In this document: positions 7,756-15,820 of the stretch, one piece after another | Layout of the letters: each line of letters begins with the position of its first letter | Position numbering within the stretch: position 1 is the first letter of the stretch | NCBI GenBank assembly: GCA_038040485.1 | Contig: JBBPIE010000018.1 | Span: forward strand, 66,455-130,454 | Source: Onstottus_B arcticum | GTDB lineage: Bacteria > Acidobacteriota > Blastocatellia > UBA7656 | Reading direction: 5' to 3' | DNA: 64,000 nucleotides | Made by a program: the position numbers and the translations under genes | The notes under the pieces: generated by a model | Told to the model about the DNA's origin: nothing | Seen by the model: only the letters and a program-made list of their open reading frames with translations | The model's database searches: none

Positions 7756-10700
7756 ATGCGAACGGTAGCTCTTCGCAAAGATACAACCAGCGCCACTCCG
7801 GCCCCGAAGCCGGCGGCAAGGCGGCAGCCTGCTCTTTCCAGGCTCTCTTCTGTAGCGCCGCTTGGTTTGACCGACCATGACCCTCCTCCGCTCAGACTGG
7901 GCAGCGCTAGTCTCGGTCGTTCCGCCGACGCGATCCAACCGCTGGCTGCTTCATCAATTGCCGTCTCCTCGCCGCACGATGCAGCCGAAAAGGAAGCAAG
8001 CAGCACAGCTTCAAAAGTCGTGCGCATGTCCCCGCGCGGGGATTCGACTTCTTACACCGCTACTGGAACCGGCACCGTCTTCAGGCTGGTAAAAGGCTCT
8101 GCGAACATCGGACCTCATCCCATCAAAGAGCGCGGAGCCGCCTTCCCTCGTTCTGCTCTGACACTTGCGCTCATTCAGCGAAGCCCCGTGGACGCCGTCA
8201 TCCAACGCCAGGCTGCTGCAGGGCCGAGCCGAGCTTCGAACATCGCGGCACGCATTCAGGCTGGCAAGGCCGGCGGCTCGCCGTTGCCGTCCGGCGTGCG
8301 CAGTTTCATGGAGCCGCGCTTCGGCGCTGACTTCAGCGGAGTTCGAGTCCACACCGGAGACACAGCCGCGAAGCTGAACAAGCAGGTCAGCGCCCAAGCG
8401 TTCACGACCGGGAATCACATCTTCTTTGGCAAGAACAAGTTCAAACCCGAGAGCGAGGAAGGCAAAGAGCTGATTGCGCATGAGCTGACTCACACGATCC
8501 AGCAGGGCGCCGCCGTTCAGCAGGGCGCCGCCGTTCAGCGCAGCGAAGACGTCAGCGTCACCGAACATTCAGCCCCGAAGGTTCAACGCCTGGGTCTCAG
8601 CGACGCGCTGGATTACTTCGCCGACAAGGCGAACCTGATTCCGGGTTTCCGCATGTTCACGATCATCCTCGGCATGAACCCCATCAACATGAGCGGCGTG
8701 GACCGCAGCGCGGCCAACATACTGCGCGCGCTGGTTGAGTTCATGCCCGGCGGCGGACTGATCACCGAAGCGCTCGACAACAACGGCATATTCGACAAAG
8801 TCGGCGCCTGGGTCGAACAACAAATAAGCTCGCTCGGAATGGCCGCCGGCTCGATCCAACAGGCGGTGATGGACTTCCTCGATTCGCTGAGTTGGTCAGA
8901 CATCCTCGACCTGGGCGGTGTTTGGGACCGCGCCAAGAGCATCTTCACCGGGCCGATCGACCAGATCATCACTTTCGCCGCGGGCCTGGTCACAGGAATC
9001 ATCGAGTTCATCAAAGAAGCCATTCTGCTTCCAGTCGCCAAACTTGCCGAAGGCACCGAGGGTTACGCGCTGCTCAAAGCCGTCATGGGCAAGGACCCGA
9101 TCACGGGCGACGCGTACCCGCAGACGGCTGAGAACGTCATCGGCCCCTTCATGAAGCTCATCGGCCAGGACGAGATCTGGCAGAACATGCAGAAGGCCAA
9201 CGCGATCCCGCGCGCCTTCGCGTGGTTCAAGACGGCGCTCAGCGAACTGATGGGGTTTGTCAACGAGATCCCGGGTCTGTTCGTCGCCGCCTTCCAAGCT
9301 CTAGAGTTGGCCGACATCATTTTAGTCCCGCGGGCTTTTGCGAAACTGGCAGCAGTGTTCGGAGACTTTCTCGGACGGTTCACGAGCTGGGCAGGCAACA
9401 CGATCTGGAACCTGCTCGAGATCATCTTCGACGTGGTCAGCCCGGGCGCGTTCGGCTATGTGAAGAAGACCGGCGCAGCGCTCAAGAGCATCCTGAAGAA
9501 CCCGATTCCTTTCATTGGAAACCTGGTGAAGGCGGCGAAGCTCGGCTTCCAGAATTTTTCGGGCAGATTCCTGACGCACCTGAAGAGAGGGCTGATCGAC
9601 TGGCTCATCGGCTCGCTGCCCGGCGTGTACATCCCCAAGGCCCTCTCGCTTCCCGAGGTTGGCAAGTTCGCTCTGAGCGTGCTCGGGATAACGTGGGCTC
9701 AGATCCGTGCGAAGTTCGTGACAGCGCTCGGCAAGAATGGCGAAAAGATAATGGCCGGGCTCGAAGTTGCCTTCGATGTGATCGTCGCGCTTGTGAAGGG
9801 CGGGCCAGCCGCGGCCTGGGAGGTGATAAAAGACAAGCTTACCGATCTCAAGGATCAAGTCATAAGCGGCATCACTTCTTTAATAGTCGGAATAGTCGTC
9901 AAAAAGGCAATTCCCAAATTCGTTGCGATGTTCATACCCGGCGCCGGGTTCATCTCGGCGATCATCTCGATCTACGACACGATCATGGTCTTCGTGGAGA
10001 AGATCAAGAAGATCGTCGAGGTCGTTACGGCGTTCGTCGACTCGATAGTCGCGATCGCGGGCGGTGCGATCGGCGCGGCTGCCAGCCGCGTGGAATCCGT
10101 TCTGGCCGGTATGCTGTCGCTGGCCATCAGTTTCCTCGCGGGCTTCGCCGGTCTCGGCAAGGTCGCCGACAAGATCAAGGGCATCATCGACAGAGTCCGC
10201 GACGCTGTCGACAAGGCGATAGACACCGCGATCAACTTTATCGTCACCAAGGCGAAGGCGCTGTTCGGCAAGCTGTTTGGGAAAGATAAGAAGGATGAGC
10301 GATCTGAAGAGGAGAAGGCAAAAGCTCTCAAGTCCGCGATGGCGGAGGCCAATCCGTTGGTCGGCGACAAGAGCTTGTCTGATGCAAAGATCACCCAGAA
10401 GTTGACCGCGATCAAGATCAAGTACAAGGTGAAATCGCTTCAACTGATCGTCGATAACAAGACTGAGCAGAAAGAAGTCGCGCACATTCGGGGCGAGAAT
10501 AGTCCGCCGGTTGACGGTCCGACGGCGGTACGCCCCACCGATGACCCGCAGTGCTCGATCAAGCTAGAGCGGCCAGGGTTCACGCCGAAACTCAAGAGAC
10601 TATTCCGCACCCTGTATCCGCAGGCGCACAGACCTGACGGGACTTTGCTCGACGACATCGATCGGCGGCACATCATCTCGTCTGACAAGATGATTAAACA

Positions 10701-10992
10701 CTACGAAACGGTGTTAAATGCTTTGAAGGTGAGCGCGGCGGCGGCGTTGCTGACCACGAAGGGTTCACCGGTGACCGACCCGCCGACTAACGAGAAGGTC
10801 CAGGCGGCGGCGGCGAAGCGGCATAGGAAGTTCTTCAGCAAGCTCGAGAATCTATGGCCCGGTGCCTCTTCGCCAAATCGTTCGCTCGGTGCAGCAGACG
10901 ACCCGCCGGGTGCTGGAGAGATGCGCGCGCCAATGCCGCCTGCCGATATGATCGCGCACGAGACGGCTATCTTTGTCGAATTTGGGTTGTAG
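7756..10992 (+). CDS. DUF4157 (eCIS-core) protein, paralogous cargo/toxin candidate
   Basis: 1078 residues. The N-terminus starts MRTVALRK and is disordered and Pro/Ala-rich to about 150. Residues about 176-251 form a DUF4157/eCIS-core domain ending in HELTHTIQQG (H242, E243, H246), a zincin-like HExxH motif typical of proteins encoded in eCIS loci. A duplicated hexapeptide (QQGAAV) follows, from an 18-bp tandem repeat. A helical domain (about 575-850) is clearly paralogous to that of the preceding protein (shared LGFxNF, FLTHLK, AMFIPGAG, IYDT). The C-terminal 200 residues differ and contain DIDRRHIISSDKM (about 966-978), reminiscent of HNH-type nucleases but not assigned by me. HExxH may act in self-processing; that is inference. 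Probably an injected effector. Confidence 0.75.
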   Translation: MRTVALRKDTTSATPAPKPAARRQPALSRLSSVAPLGLTDHDPPPLRLGSASLGRSADAIQPLAASSIAVSSPHDAAEKEASSTASKVVRMSPRGDSTSYTATGTGTVFRLVKGSANIGPHPIKERGAAFPRSALTLALIQRSPVDAVIQRQAAAGPSRASNIAARIQAGKAGGSPLPSGVRSFMEPRFGADFSGVRVHTGDTAAKLNKQVSAQAFTTGNHIFFGKNKFKPESEEGKELIAHELTHTIQQGAAVQQGAAVQRSEDVSVTEHSAPKVQRLGLSDALDYFADKANLIPGFRMFTIILGMNPINMSGVDRSAANILRALVEFMPGGGLITEALDNNGIFDKVGAWVEQQISSLGMAAGSIQQAVMDFLDSLSWSDILDLGGVWDRAKSIFTGPIDQIITFAAGLVTGIIEFIKEAILLPVAKLAEGTEGYALLKAVMGKDPITGDAYPQTAENVIGPFMKLIGQDEIWQNMQKANAIPRAFAWFKTALSELMGFVNEIPGLFVAAFQALELADIILVPRAFAKLAAVFGDFLGRFTSWAGNTIWNLLEIIFDVVSPGAFGYVKKTGAALKSILKNPIPFIGNLVKAAKLGFQNFSGRFLTHLKRGLIDWLIGSLPGVYIPKALSLPEVGKFALSVLGITWAQIRAKFVTALGKNGEKIMAGLEVAFDVIVALVKGGPAAAWEVIKDKLTDLKDQVISGITSLIVGIVVKKAIPKFVAMFIPGAGFISAIISIYDTIMVFVEKIKKIVEVVTAFVDSIVAIAGGAIGAAASRVESVLAGMLSLAISFLAGFAGLGKVADKIKGIIDRVRDAVDKAIDTAINFIVTKAKALFGKLFGKDKKDERSEEEKAKALKSAMAEANPLVGDKSLSDAKITQKLTAIKIKYKVKSLQLIVDNKTEQKEVAHIRGENSPPVDGPTAVRPTDDPQCSIKLERPGFTPKLKRLFRTLYPQAHRPDGTLLDDIDRRHIISSDKMIKHYETVLNALKVSAAAALLTTKGSPVTDPPTNEKVQAAAAKRHRKFFSKLENLWPGASSPNRSLGAADDPPGAGEMRAPMPPADMIAHETAIFVEFGL

Positions 10993-11104
10993 TGAAATAA
11001 TTGGCGCGCCTGCGACACAATTCGGCGCCCGGCAAAGAGAAGCGAGCCGCAAACAAGGCTGTTGTCACAACGATGTTTGACCAGGACAGAAAAAGGAGAC
11101 GCAC

Positions 11105-11596
11105 ATGGCTTCCGATACCGCGACAGAGAATGGCTTGAAGGCAGTAGAAACCCTGCGAGCCTTCCTCACAAAGATGCAGCTCAATCCGCGGGAAGAACCA
11201 TTCCCTCAGGGCAAAGCTTTCACGGTTGAACTCGAAGGGCCGACCGAAGAGTGTGTCACCCAGATTATGGTCGAGAAAGAGCGGTTCATCGCCCATTTCA
11301 ACTTCAAGGGAATTGTGCCGCAAGAGCTGCGAATGAAGGTCGCGGAATTTATCACTCGGGCAAACTATGGGCTCATTATCGGCAACTTCGAGCTGAACAT
11401 CGGCACCGGCACGCTCCGTTACAAATCGAGCATCGACTTCAGCGCGGCGGAGCTCGCGGAACCGCTCATTCGCAATGCGATGCTCTCAGCCATGGACAAC
11501 ATCGAGGTATTCGCCGGTCCGCTTGGCGAGCTCCTCGACGGGGAGCTGGAACCGGAGGAGGCGTACCAGGCGGCAAGGTCTAATCTCGCGGGCTGA
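11105..11596 (+). CDS. YbjN / secretion-chaperone-like small acidic protein
   Basis: 163 residues, acidic, with AAAAAGGAG 6 bases before the ATG. The alternating strand/helix pattern and the central segment (RFIAHFNFKG, then NYGLIIGNFELN, then GTLRYKSSIDF) resemble the YbjN superfamily, whose fold is like type III secretion chaperones. It lies directly after the two cargo genes, so it could be a cargo chaperone or an immunity protein; neither can be shown from sequence. No signal peptide or membrane segment is present, so it is cytoplasmic. Confidence 0.6.
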   Translation: MASDTATENGLKAVETLRAFLTKMQLNPREEPFPQGKAFTVELEGPTEECVTQIMVEKERFIAHFNFKGIVPQELRMKVAEFITRANYGLIIGNFELNIGTGTLRYKSSIDFSAAELAEPLIRNAMLSAMDNIEVFAGPLGELLDGELEPEEAYQAARSNLAG

Positions 11597-11639
11597 CGCC
11601 CGTACGAGTTTGGATTGCCGGGCAGTCCAGAGGTGATCA

Positions 11640-12920
11640 ATGAACGCTGCGTTGCTTGATAAGAGCGTGATAGAAGAGTGCTTGACGCGCGAAGCTCCGT
11701 GGTCGGACAGCCACGGGGCCGATCAGGACTACCTTGGATTCGGAATGCTGTATTACGCGATCGTCTACGCTCTCAAAGCGCGGGTCGCGGTGTGTCTCGG
11801 CTCGGGTGGCGGATTCGTTCCACGGGTTATGCGCCAAGCGCAGCGCGACCTTGGAATCGCCGAGACCAGCCGCACTATTCTAGTTGATGGAAACAACCCG
11901 GCGGCTGGCTGGGGCGCTCCTGCCTGGCTGGCTCAAGACTCGTTCTTTCGAAAGCACTTCCCGGAGGTTGAGGTTGTAGTCGATCTGACTCGAAATGCCG
12001 CCAGGAGCTTCTTCGAGAAGAATGACCTCCGGATCGATTACCTGCATATCGATGCCGATCACTCTTTTGAAGCGTGCCTCGAGGACTTCGAAACGTATAG
12101 GCACTTCCTGCACGAAGGCTCGGTCGTAACTCTGCACGACACGAATTGCCCCGGCGCCGGTGTGAGTGGTGTGATTGAACACATCCGAACGCTGTCCGGC
12201 TGTGAGGTTGTCGATTTCCCCGACATCGGCGCGGGCACAGCGCTGGTACGCATCGGAAAAGCGGTCGAGGGCTCGCGCTTCAAATGCGCGCCCTTTGAAC
12301 AAGCCGAGACCGGCGCCGATTTGATTGGAACGACCCGTCATCCCGATGCACAACCGCTTTCTTCGGGCGGCCGTGAATGGAAGTATCTCGAAAGCACTGC
12401 GTTCTCGACGCGGTATGTGCTGTCGGCTCATTTTGTGAAGTCGTGCCGCTCTGTCATAGAGATCGGCGGCGCCAAGACTCCGATCGACAATTTCCTGACG
12501 GGTACACATGACAGCGTGCTGGTTCTGGATCCGTTCATCAGGGAGAATCGCTTCAACACAGTCAATGGCAAGCCGTGCCGCGTCTCCCACGTACGAGCGA
12601 GATTCCAGGATGTAGACTGGCACATTCCTCCAGCGGCCGAATATGGATTGGTGATGCTAGGCCTGGAAATCCAGGGGTTGGAACCCCATCAATACCGCGA
12701 GCTTTATCGGCTGGTCAACCAGGCAAGAGTGACCGTCATCGAGTTTCCGGGTTCGTGGAGTCCATCGCGAGAGCAGTTCGAGATGATCAGGAACAACACG
12801 AACACCTCGGTGACATTCCGAACAAGACTCGATTTGGAAGGGAACGACTTCGGGAATCTGGAGAACAGTTGGCCGCCGCGGTGCGATCGAGAGATCTATG
12901 TGCTGGAACCGCGGCGTTGA
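11640..12920 (+). CDS. Class I SAM methyltransferase-like protein with two Rossmann halves
   Basis: 426 residues. The first half has a glycine-rich SAM loop (CLGSGGGF, about 61-68) and the motif YLHIDADHSF (about 134-143) with LHDTNCPG (about 165-172), typical of Methyltransf_24-type enzymes. The second half (about 250-426) starts again with a methyltransferase-like strand, VIEIGGAK, and has no clear catalytic residues. The ATG follows GAGGTGATC. It lies 43 bases after the YbjN-like gene and 127 bases before a triple glycosyltransferase, a pairing often seen in glycan or protein-glycosylation modules. The substrate is unknown. Confidence 0.65.
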   Translation: MNAALLDKSVIEECLTREAPWSDSHGADQDYLGFGMLYYAIVYALKARVAVCLGSGGGFVPRVMRQAQRDLGIAETSRTILVDGNNPAAGWGAPAWLAQDSFFRKHFPEVEVVVDLTRNAARSFFEKNDLRIDYLHIDADHSFEACLEDFETYRHFLHEGSVVTLHDTNCPGAGVSGVIEHIRTLSGCEVVDFPDIGAGTALVRIGKAVEGSRFKCAPFEQAETGADLIGTTRHPDAQPLSSGGREWKYLESTAFSTRYVLSAHFVKSCRSVIEIGGAKTPIDNFLTGTHDSVLVLDPFIRENRFNTVNGKPCRVSHVRARFQDVDWHIPPAAEYGLVMLGLEIQGLEPHQYRELYRLVNQARVTVIEFPGSWSPSREQFEMIRNNTNTSVTFRTRLDLEGNDFGNLENSWPPRCDREIYVLEPRR

Positions 12921-12946
12921 GGTTTAGTTGGCCTTGGCTGTGGTCC

Positions 12947-13032
12947 TGTAGGGGCGGCCCTCTGTGGCGGCGCCTCTTGGAAAGAAGTCTCTGTTAGCCG
13001 AAGAGGGGCGGCCACGGAGGGCCGCCCGTACA
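12947..13032. repeat. Intergenic inverted repeat (family B)
   Basis: Arms 12947-12978 and 13001-13032 are imperfect reverse complements starting TGTAGGGGCGGC and ending GCCGCCCGTACA. It is the same family as the in-gene copy at 1647-1720. It may also act as a weak hairpin between the methyltransferase and glycosyltransferase genes. Confidence 0.8.
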
Positions 13033-13047
13033 AGGAGACTAAGGCAG

Positions 13048-15531
13048 ATGCAGCGGGTTTGCGTGGGGATCCACGTTCACAGCGATCCGGAACGATTAGC
13101 AGCAACGCTTGCAAGCGTGCGGGCGAATACAGCAGCCAACGTCGAGTGCGTACTGCTGCCTGACGGTCCGGACGCAGCCGCGGCCGCTTTCCTGGCAACT
13201 GTGCGCGGCGTCACGCAAGCTGGAACAACCGAGCCGCTCGGCGCGGCCGCGTGTTTCAACCGGCTTGTCAGTTTCTCGGGCGCGGATGTTTTCGTGCAGC
13301 TTGAAAGCGGAGCGCAAGTTGGGCCGGGGTGGTTGGACTATCTTCTTGGAGCGCTGGAAGCCGACCCGCGAAACGGACTGGCTGGGCCCTCAACCAATCT
13401 CTCCTGGAACGAACAGGCGGCGTTTCCGCGAGCCGAGGGAAGGGCCGGCGAAATAGCGCGAACCGCTCGCGAAGCGGAGCGCCGCTACGGCTGGACAAAC
13501 CGAACGCTCGAACCCCTCTACAGTCTTTCGGACTTCTGTTACGCGGTGCGCCGCGAAGTGGTGGAGGCAATCGGCGTGGCCGACGAGGGCTACGGTCTCG
13601 GGCCTTGCTGGGAGATGGACTACAACATTCGCGCGGCGCGAGCCGGCTGGCGCGGCGTTTGGGCGTGCGCGGCTTACGTGCACCGGGTGCCGTTCAACGC
13701 GCGCAGAAGACTGGAGGAGGCACGTCGCTTCGAAGCAAGCAAGCGCCGCTACCAGGACAAATTCTGTGCGCTGAGGCTTCGCCGGGAACGCACGGACTAC
13801 GAGCCGCACTGCAAGGGAGACGAGTGCGAGCACTTCGCGCCGGCTGCGTTGATTCAATTGAAGATTCAGCTTGCCGGCGATGTGAGCGCGAAGGCTTCCA
13901 GCGCGAGCGACTTAGCCAGTTCGGCGGACTCAACGGTTTTGCCGGCGGCCCCTCTCCAGATCCGAGTTGAGCCCCCTCCCCCGCTGGTAAGTTGTGTTAT
14001 GGCAACTCGAGATCGCGCGGAGTTTGTGCTTCAGTCGATTCGGTACTTCGAGCGGCAGGACTATCCGGCGCGCGAGCTGATCATCATCGACGATGGCCGG
14101 CAAAGTCTCGAAGGCCTGTGGCCGGATGACTCGCGCATTCGATATGTGCGACTTGCGCAGAGACAGAGCATCGGCGCCAAACGCAACCTCGGTTGCGAGC
14201 TTGCGCAAGGGAGCATCGTCGCGCAGTGGGATGACGATGACTGGTACGCACCCGAGCGCTTGAGCGTACAGGCGGCGCCGCTGATCTCTGGCGAAGCCGA
14301 TATCACTGCGCTCACGGCGGAGGTGTTCTTCGATCTGCCGCGTTGGGAGTTCTGGCGCTGCACTCCCGAGCTTCACCGAAGGCTGTTCGTCGAAGACGTT
14401 CACGGCGGAACATTGGTCTACCGGCGGGAGGTTTGGGAGAAGCTCGCCCGTTATCCCGACTGCTCGCTCGCGGAAGACGCGGGCTTCTTGCGGCAAGTCG
14501 TCCGGCGAGGGGCGAGGCTCGCAAGAGAGCATCGCGAGGGACTGTTCGTGTACGTGAGACACGCGACCAACAGTTGGTCGTTTAGCTGTGGTCAGTTTCT
14601 CGACAGTCGCGGCTGGCTTAGAGTGGGCGAGCCCCGGATGCCGGCAAGCGATCGCACCTTCTACGCTTCGAGATCGCAAGCGCCTGGGAGCGCGGACGTC
14701 CCGCCCGCATCTAGCGCGCTGGACCTGGGTGCTTCGGCAATGAATTTGGAGTGCGGCGACTTGTCGCCGCTTTGGTCTCACTCGAATCAGGAAAAGCGGC
14801 GACAAGTCGCCGCACTCCAATATCCAAATGAAGGACCGCTGGTTAGCTGCATCATGCCGACCTACAACCGCCGATCATTCGCGCGGCAAGCTATCGAGTA
14901 CTTCCTCCGGCAGAGCTACGTGAACAGCGAGCTGATTATTGTTGACGACGGCGAAGACGCAGTTGGCGATCTTGCGCCGGCCGACTTGCGAGTTCGCTAC
15001 TTGCGTCTCGGAGCGCGGGCGACGATCGGCGCAAAACGAAACTTCGCGTGCGAGCAGGCTCGCGGCGAGTTGATCGTTCACTGGGACGACGACGACTGGA
15101 TGGCAACCCGGCGGCTCGGCTATCAGGTGGAGAGCATGACAAGCAGCGGCGCTGATCTTTGCGGGCTCGATCGGCCGTTGTTCTACGATCCTCGCACGGA
15201 CCGGGCCTGGGAATACGTCTATCCGCGAGGCAGCAAGTTCTGGGTTGCCGGCAGCACGCTTTGCTACACAAAGTCTTTCTGGCGACAGAACCCGTTCCCA
15301 AACATCAACGTCGGCGAAGACACACGATTTGTTTGGGGGGCGCGCGCTCGTCGGATGATTGCGCTCGAGGATACGACCTTCTTCGTAGCCATCGTTCATC
15401 CCGGAAACACAAGCGTGAAGCGGACAAACGACGCGCGGTACCGAGTGAAGCAGCCGGCCGAAATTCGCAAGCTGCTTGGCGATGATCTCGGTTTCTACAT
15501 CGAGACGGCAAGCAGCGGCGCTCAACGGTAG
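13048..15531 (+). CDS. Triple-domain GT2 glycosyltransferase
   Basis: 827 residues. The start ATG at 13048 is preferred because AAGGAG stands about 10 bases upstream; the longer frame from 12964 would begin inside a repeat element. Three GT-A/GT2 modules are visible. Module 1 (1-250) is divergent but keeps an acceptor-like WEMDYNIRAARAGW. Module 2 (310-540) starts PLVSCVMATRDR and has QWDDDDWY. Module 3 (597-827) starts PLVSCIMPTYNR and has HWDDDDWM. The DDDD runs hold the metal-binding DxD. No membrane segment is present. The linker between modules 2 and 3 (about residues 545-591) is encoded by two repeat elements. Sugar and acceptor are unknown; with the methyltransferase upstream it could modify a surface glycan or the eCIS particle (inference). 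Confidence 0.82.
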   Translation: MQRVCVGIHVHSDPERLAATLASVRANTAANVECVLLPDGPDAAAAAFLATVRGVTQAGTTEPLGAAACFNRLVSFSGADVFVQLESGAQVGPGWLDYLLGALEADPRNGLAGPSTNLSWNEQAAFPRAEGRAGEIARTAREAERRYGWTNRTLEPLYSLSDFCYAVRREVVEAIGVADEGYGLGPCWEMDYNIRAARAGWRGVWACAAYVHRVPFNARRRLEEARRFEASKRRYQDKFCALRLRRERTDYEPHCKGDECEHFAPAALIQLKIQLAGDVSAKASSASDLASSADSTVLPAAPLQIRVEPPPPLVSCVMATRDRAEFVLQSIRYFERQDYPARELIIIDDGRQSLEGLWPDDSRIRYVRLAQRQSIGAKRNLGCELAQGSIVAQWDDDDWYAPERLSVQAAPLISGEADITALTAEVFFDLPRWEFWRCTPELHRRLFVEDVHGGTLVYRREVWEKLARYPDCSLAEDAGFLRQVVRRGARLAREHREGLFVYVRHATNSWSFSCGQFLDSRGWLRVGEPRMPASDRTFYASRSQAPGSADVPPASSALDLGASAMNLECGDLSPLWSHSNQEKRRQVAALQYPNEGPLVSCIMPTYNRRSFARQAIEYFLRQSYVNSELIIVDDGEDAVGDLAPADLRVRYLRLGARATIGAKRNFACEQARGELIVHWDDDDWMATRRLGYQVESMTSSGADLCGLDRPLFYDPRTDRAWEYVYPRGSKFWVAGSTLCYTKSFWRQNPFPNINVGEDTRFVWGARARRMIALEDTTFFVAIVHPGNTSVKRTNDARYRVKQPAEIRKLLGDDLGFYIETASSGAQR
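14683..14708. repeat. Family A repeat inside the glycosyltransferase gene
   Basis: CCTGGGAGCGCGGACG followed by TCCCGCCCGC matches, in reverse complement, the element at 1354-1385 and resembles the arms at 16803-16881. It is translated in the linker between glycosyltransferase modules 2 and 3. Confidence 0.7.
14746..14820. repeat. Perfect 28-bp inverted repeat inside the glycosyltransferase gene
   Basis: Arms 14746-14773 and 14793-14820 are exact reverse complements. Each arm itself contains the palindrome GCGGCGAC-TT-GTCGCCGC, so nested hairpins are possible. The reading frame runs through it (about residues 567-591) as the interdomain linker. Confidence 0.9.
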
Positions 15532-15769
15532 TTCGGGGTTCGGGGTTCAGGGTTCAGGGTTCGGGGTTCGGGGTTCGGGGTTCAGAGTTCAGGTTGCCTC
15601 TCACGTTCAGACGGCGGAAAGAACAAGTTGAAGCTTGAACTCTGAACCCCGAACTCTGAACTCTGAACTCTGAACTCTGAACTCTGAACTCTGAACCCCG
15701 AACCCCGAACCCCGAGCTCCGAACCCTGAACTCCGAACGCCGAACTCCGAACCCCGAGCTCCGAACCCG
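15532..15769. repeat. Heptamer-repeat arms in inverted orientation
   Basis: From 15533 to about 15592 a 7-bp unit (GGGTTCG/GGGTTCA) is repeated head to tail. After a unique core of about 40 bp, the complementary unit (GAACTCT/GAACCCC) is repeated from about 15636 to 15769. The whole forms a very large imperfect inverted repeat between the glycosyltransferase stop and the dehydratase gene. Such tracts are prone to copy-number change and assembly error. Confidence 0.9.
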
Positions 15770-15820
15770 CGCGTCTTCACGCTTGACTGCAATGAACTCG
15801 ACCGCGATAGTGAACCACAT

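Noticed and set aside
8509..8538. 18-bp tandem duplication after HELTH
   Set aside because: A simple in-frame duplication giving a repeated hexapeptide; no functional meaning is evident.
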